Source: Proteromonas lacertae (taxonomy: Eukaryota > Sar > Bigyra > Opalinata > Proteromonadidae). Taken from it: 21,042 nucleotides of DNA. Positions within the stretch are counted from its first letter, which is position 1; each line of letters opens with the position of its first letter. This document shows, one piece after another, positions 19,439 through 21,042 of the stretch. Under the pieces are notes generated by a model. The model saw only the letters and a program-made list of their open reading frames with translations. It had not been told where the DNA came from and searched no databases. The stretch lies in the NCBI GenBank assembly GCA_002245135.1, contig NGBS01000088.1:1-21042 (forward strand). Direction: 5' to 3'. The translations under genes were made by a program, and so were the position numbers.

Positions 19439-19448
19439 TCAAGCTTGA
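19439..19448 (+). promoter_or_regulatory. Palindromic TCAAGCTTGA motif before the IQ-motif gene
   Basis: TCAAGCTTGA is a perfect 10-bp palindrome ending 41 nt upstream of ATG 19490, with a further GTCAAG just before it. It combines both orientations of the TCAAGC/GCTTGA half-motif found before other genes here. Confidence 0.4.
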
Positions 19449-19489
19449 ATGTTGTAATACTTTTTTTTAAAAGATGATATATTAAGAGA

Positions 19490-20728
19490 ATGAAAAACAG
19501 CTCTCCACCAATAAAACCAGATCATAGCTATGATCTTATAAACCAGTCATCTAAAAATCTTTTTATGCTGCCTAATGTACCATTAACAGATGATTCCCTC
19601 TGTGACTTAAAAGATGTTGAAAGATGTGAGACATTTAGCTTAGCAGCAAATGTAAAAATAACACCAATAAAAACCTCAAAAATTACAAATCCTCAAAGAA
19701 GTTTTTGTCAAACACCTGGTCTTCTTACTCCCACAAAGTCATGTTGTTCATCAAATTATAGCTCAATGACCCGTCATTCTAGAGTAAGTACTGTTTTATT
19801 AAGTATGGTTGTAGAAGGTCATTTGCTAGGCTTCACAACAATTAAGTTCAGGTATACGTACTGCTAAAAGTTCTAATCCTAAAATTGATGCTATTATTAA
19901 AATTCAAAAAATCTGTCGTCATCATTTAGTAATGACTAAATTCCGACAATATGAGAGATATAGAGAAGAAAGTCGAATTATAACCCATCAAGAGTGTAGA
20001 AATAGATTAACAGATTTAAATGAGTTATTTCAAGAGCCATCTCTACAATCATATAGACAAAGGCAAGTAGATAAAGCCAAAAAAGAAATAATGAACTGCG
20101 GAGATCTAATTCGAGAAAAGAAATTGACAGAAACTGATGAATATAGTTTATTAAAAGAACTAATCAGTTGTTTTTCACTCTCTTCGTGTGAGAATATATT
20201 TATAGAAGATATTATCTTGTTAATTATTACAATTTTGAGATTACCAGTTACAGTGGGAGAATTGGCAAATGATAAGGATGAGGTAAGGTGTATTACTGTA
20301 TTGTATAAAGGTAAACATCCAATTGTACACTTGGATGACTTTTATAAATGGATTTGTGAATGTATTTATTATTATTATTATTATAGTTCGTAAACACAAG
20401 CCATCTCCATTTGGCAAATTATACCAAAAGTTTTTATTCTTTTTACATGAAGATATTCCAATTGATTTTATTATGTATGTATAATAGTATGTTTATTATT
20501 ATTATTATAGTAATTATATGCAGTTGAAACAAAACCTATATGATATAGCAATCACACTAATGAATTATGATAAGAAAAATCCTCCTTTGTTCAAATGTAA
20601 AGTATGTGAAAATTACTCTAATTGTTTTCTCTCCAGTGGCAAGACATATAGTGAGGTGTAAAGTAGAATCGACAAAGAAGAAAAAGAAACAGATTAATTT
20701 TGTTAAATCAAAAAACAATTTCTTATAA
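19490..20728 (+). CDS. IQ-motif protein of unknown function
   Basis: Exons 19490-19783, 19830-20361, 20387-20474, 20511-20596 and 20637-20728 keep frame over introns of 46, 25, 36 and 40 nt and give 363 residues ending in TAA. The N-terminal ~100 residues are Ser/Thr/Pro-rich with several TP sites (CQTPGLLTPTKS), possible proline-directed kinase targets. An IQ-like segment follows (AIIKIQKICRRHLVMTKF), suggesting calmodulin or light-chain binding. Then come a helical region (FRQYERYREESR) and a mainly helical domain with IFIEDIILLIITILRLP, HLDDFYKWICECI and PFGKLYQKFLFFL. The end is a basic tail (STKKKKKQINFVKSKNNFL). I do not recognise the larger domain. The first intron (GTAAGT donor, 46 nt) and the last (GTAAAG, ...CCAG) are less typical than the others and are chosen because they alone keep the frame open. 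Confidence 0.6.
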
Positions 20729-20967
20729 TAATAATAATAATAATAGTGGAGATGAATGTGTTATTTCTCTCTCTTCTTCCAGTATTTATATATGTATATT
20801 TATGGATTAGTCATTTAATGTTATTATTTTAGATCATTATGTTTGTTTTTAATTATTTTATCTATACTCTCTCTATTTATATATTTTTACCCTTTCTAAA
20901 GCAACAAAAAAACAAATTTAAAATGCCTCCCGATATATTTCATTTGTTTTAAACACTATTTAATTCT

Positions 20968-21042
20968 TTAATGGAAATTGGAATGAACATCACGTTGTGT
21001 TAATTTCTTATATAAAACTGAGAATGTTTCTAATTTAGTTTC
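20968..21042 (-). CDS. Probable C-terminal end of a minus-strand gene
   Basis: From the right window edge the minus strand is open for 24 codons (ETKLETFSVLYKKLTQRDVHSNFH) and closes with TAA at 20970-20968. Its composition is protein-like and TAA matches the stop used by the other genes, but the piece is short and no family can be named. It would be convergent with the IQ-motif gene. Confidence 0.3.
   Translation of the reverse strand, partial: ETKLETFSVLYKKLTQRDVHSNFH

Overview
This is a gene-dense, very AT-rich stretch of a nuclear genome from a microbial eukaryote. Nearly every gene I could reconstruct is cut by tiny introns, mostly 25 to 40 nt, starting GTAT and ending TAG. All reconstructed host genes end in TAA, and no in-frame TAA, TAG or TGA falls inside conserved protein regions, so the standard code fits. 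Introns of this size recall ciliates (only standard-code groups such as litostomes would fit) and some other protists. I cannot name the species.

Layout. 1-239: start of a secreted or membrane protein gene (minus), cut by the window edge. 876-1741: a decaying pseudokinase. 1785-3343: a TPR-like repeat gene in which one 37-residue repeat equals one 111-nt exon followed by a ~28-nt intron, repeated in tandem. 3435-5165 (minus): a kinesin-13-type motor gene. 5255-5708: a small coiled-coil protein, divergent from the kinesin. 5546-6761 (minus): leucine carboxyl methyltransferase (LCMT1/PPM1). 6826-8041: the WD-repeat subunit of the tRNA m7G46 methyltransferase (WDR4/TRM82). 8123-14672: a 6.55-kb CACTA-type (CMC/EnSpm) DNA transposon with 13-bp terminal inverted repeats. 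It holds a transposase gene plus broken antisense pieces of a NEK-like kinase and, less surely, a MutS-like gene. 14689-16121 and 16315-17835: two tandem sphingomyelin-synthase-like genes with one conserved intron. 18043-19316: proteasome ATPase Rpt3/PSMC4. 19490-20728: an IQ-motif protein of unknown function with four introns. 20968-21042: a probable C-terminal end of a minus-strand gene.

Three things stand out. First, a short motif, TCAAGCC or its reverse complement GGCTTGA, lies about 20 to 45 nt before several start codons and sits inside both divergent promoters; it looks like a core promoter element. Second, the CACTA element sits between one such motif (8109-8119) and the start codon of the first sphingolipid synthase gene (14689). 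Removing the element and one copy of a 2-bp duplication restores a normal promoter spacing, and the 11-nt motif is identical in the second synthase gene. Third, the TPR gene is an array in which introns were copied together with the repeats.

The host genes are housekeeping and signalling genes with no shared pathway evident, apart from the paired sphingolipid synthases. Intergenic spaces are often under 100 bp, and one convergent pair appears to overlap.
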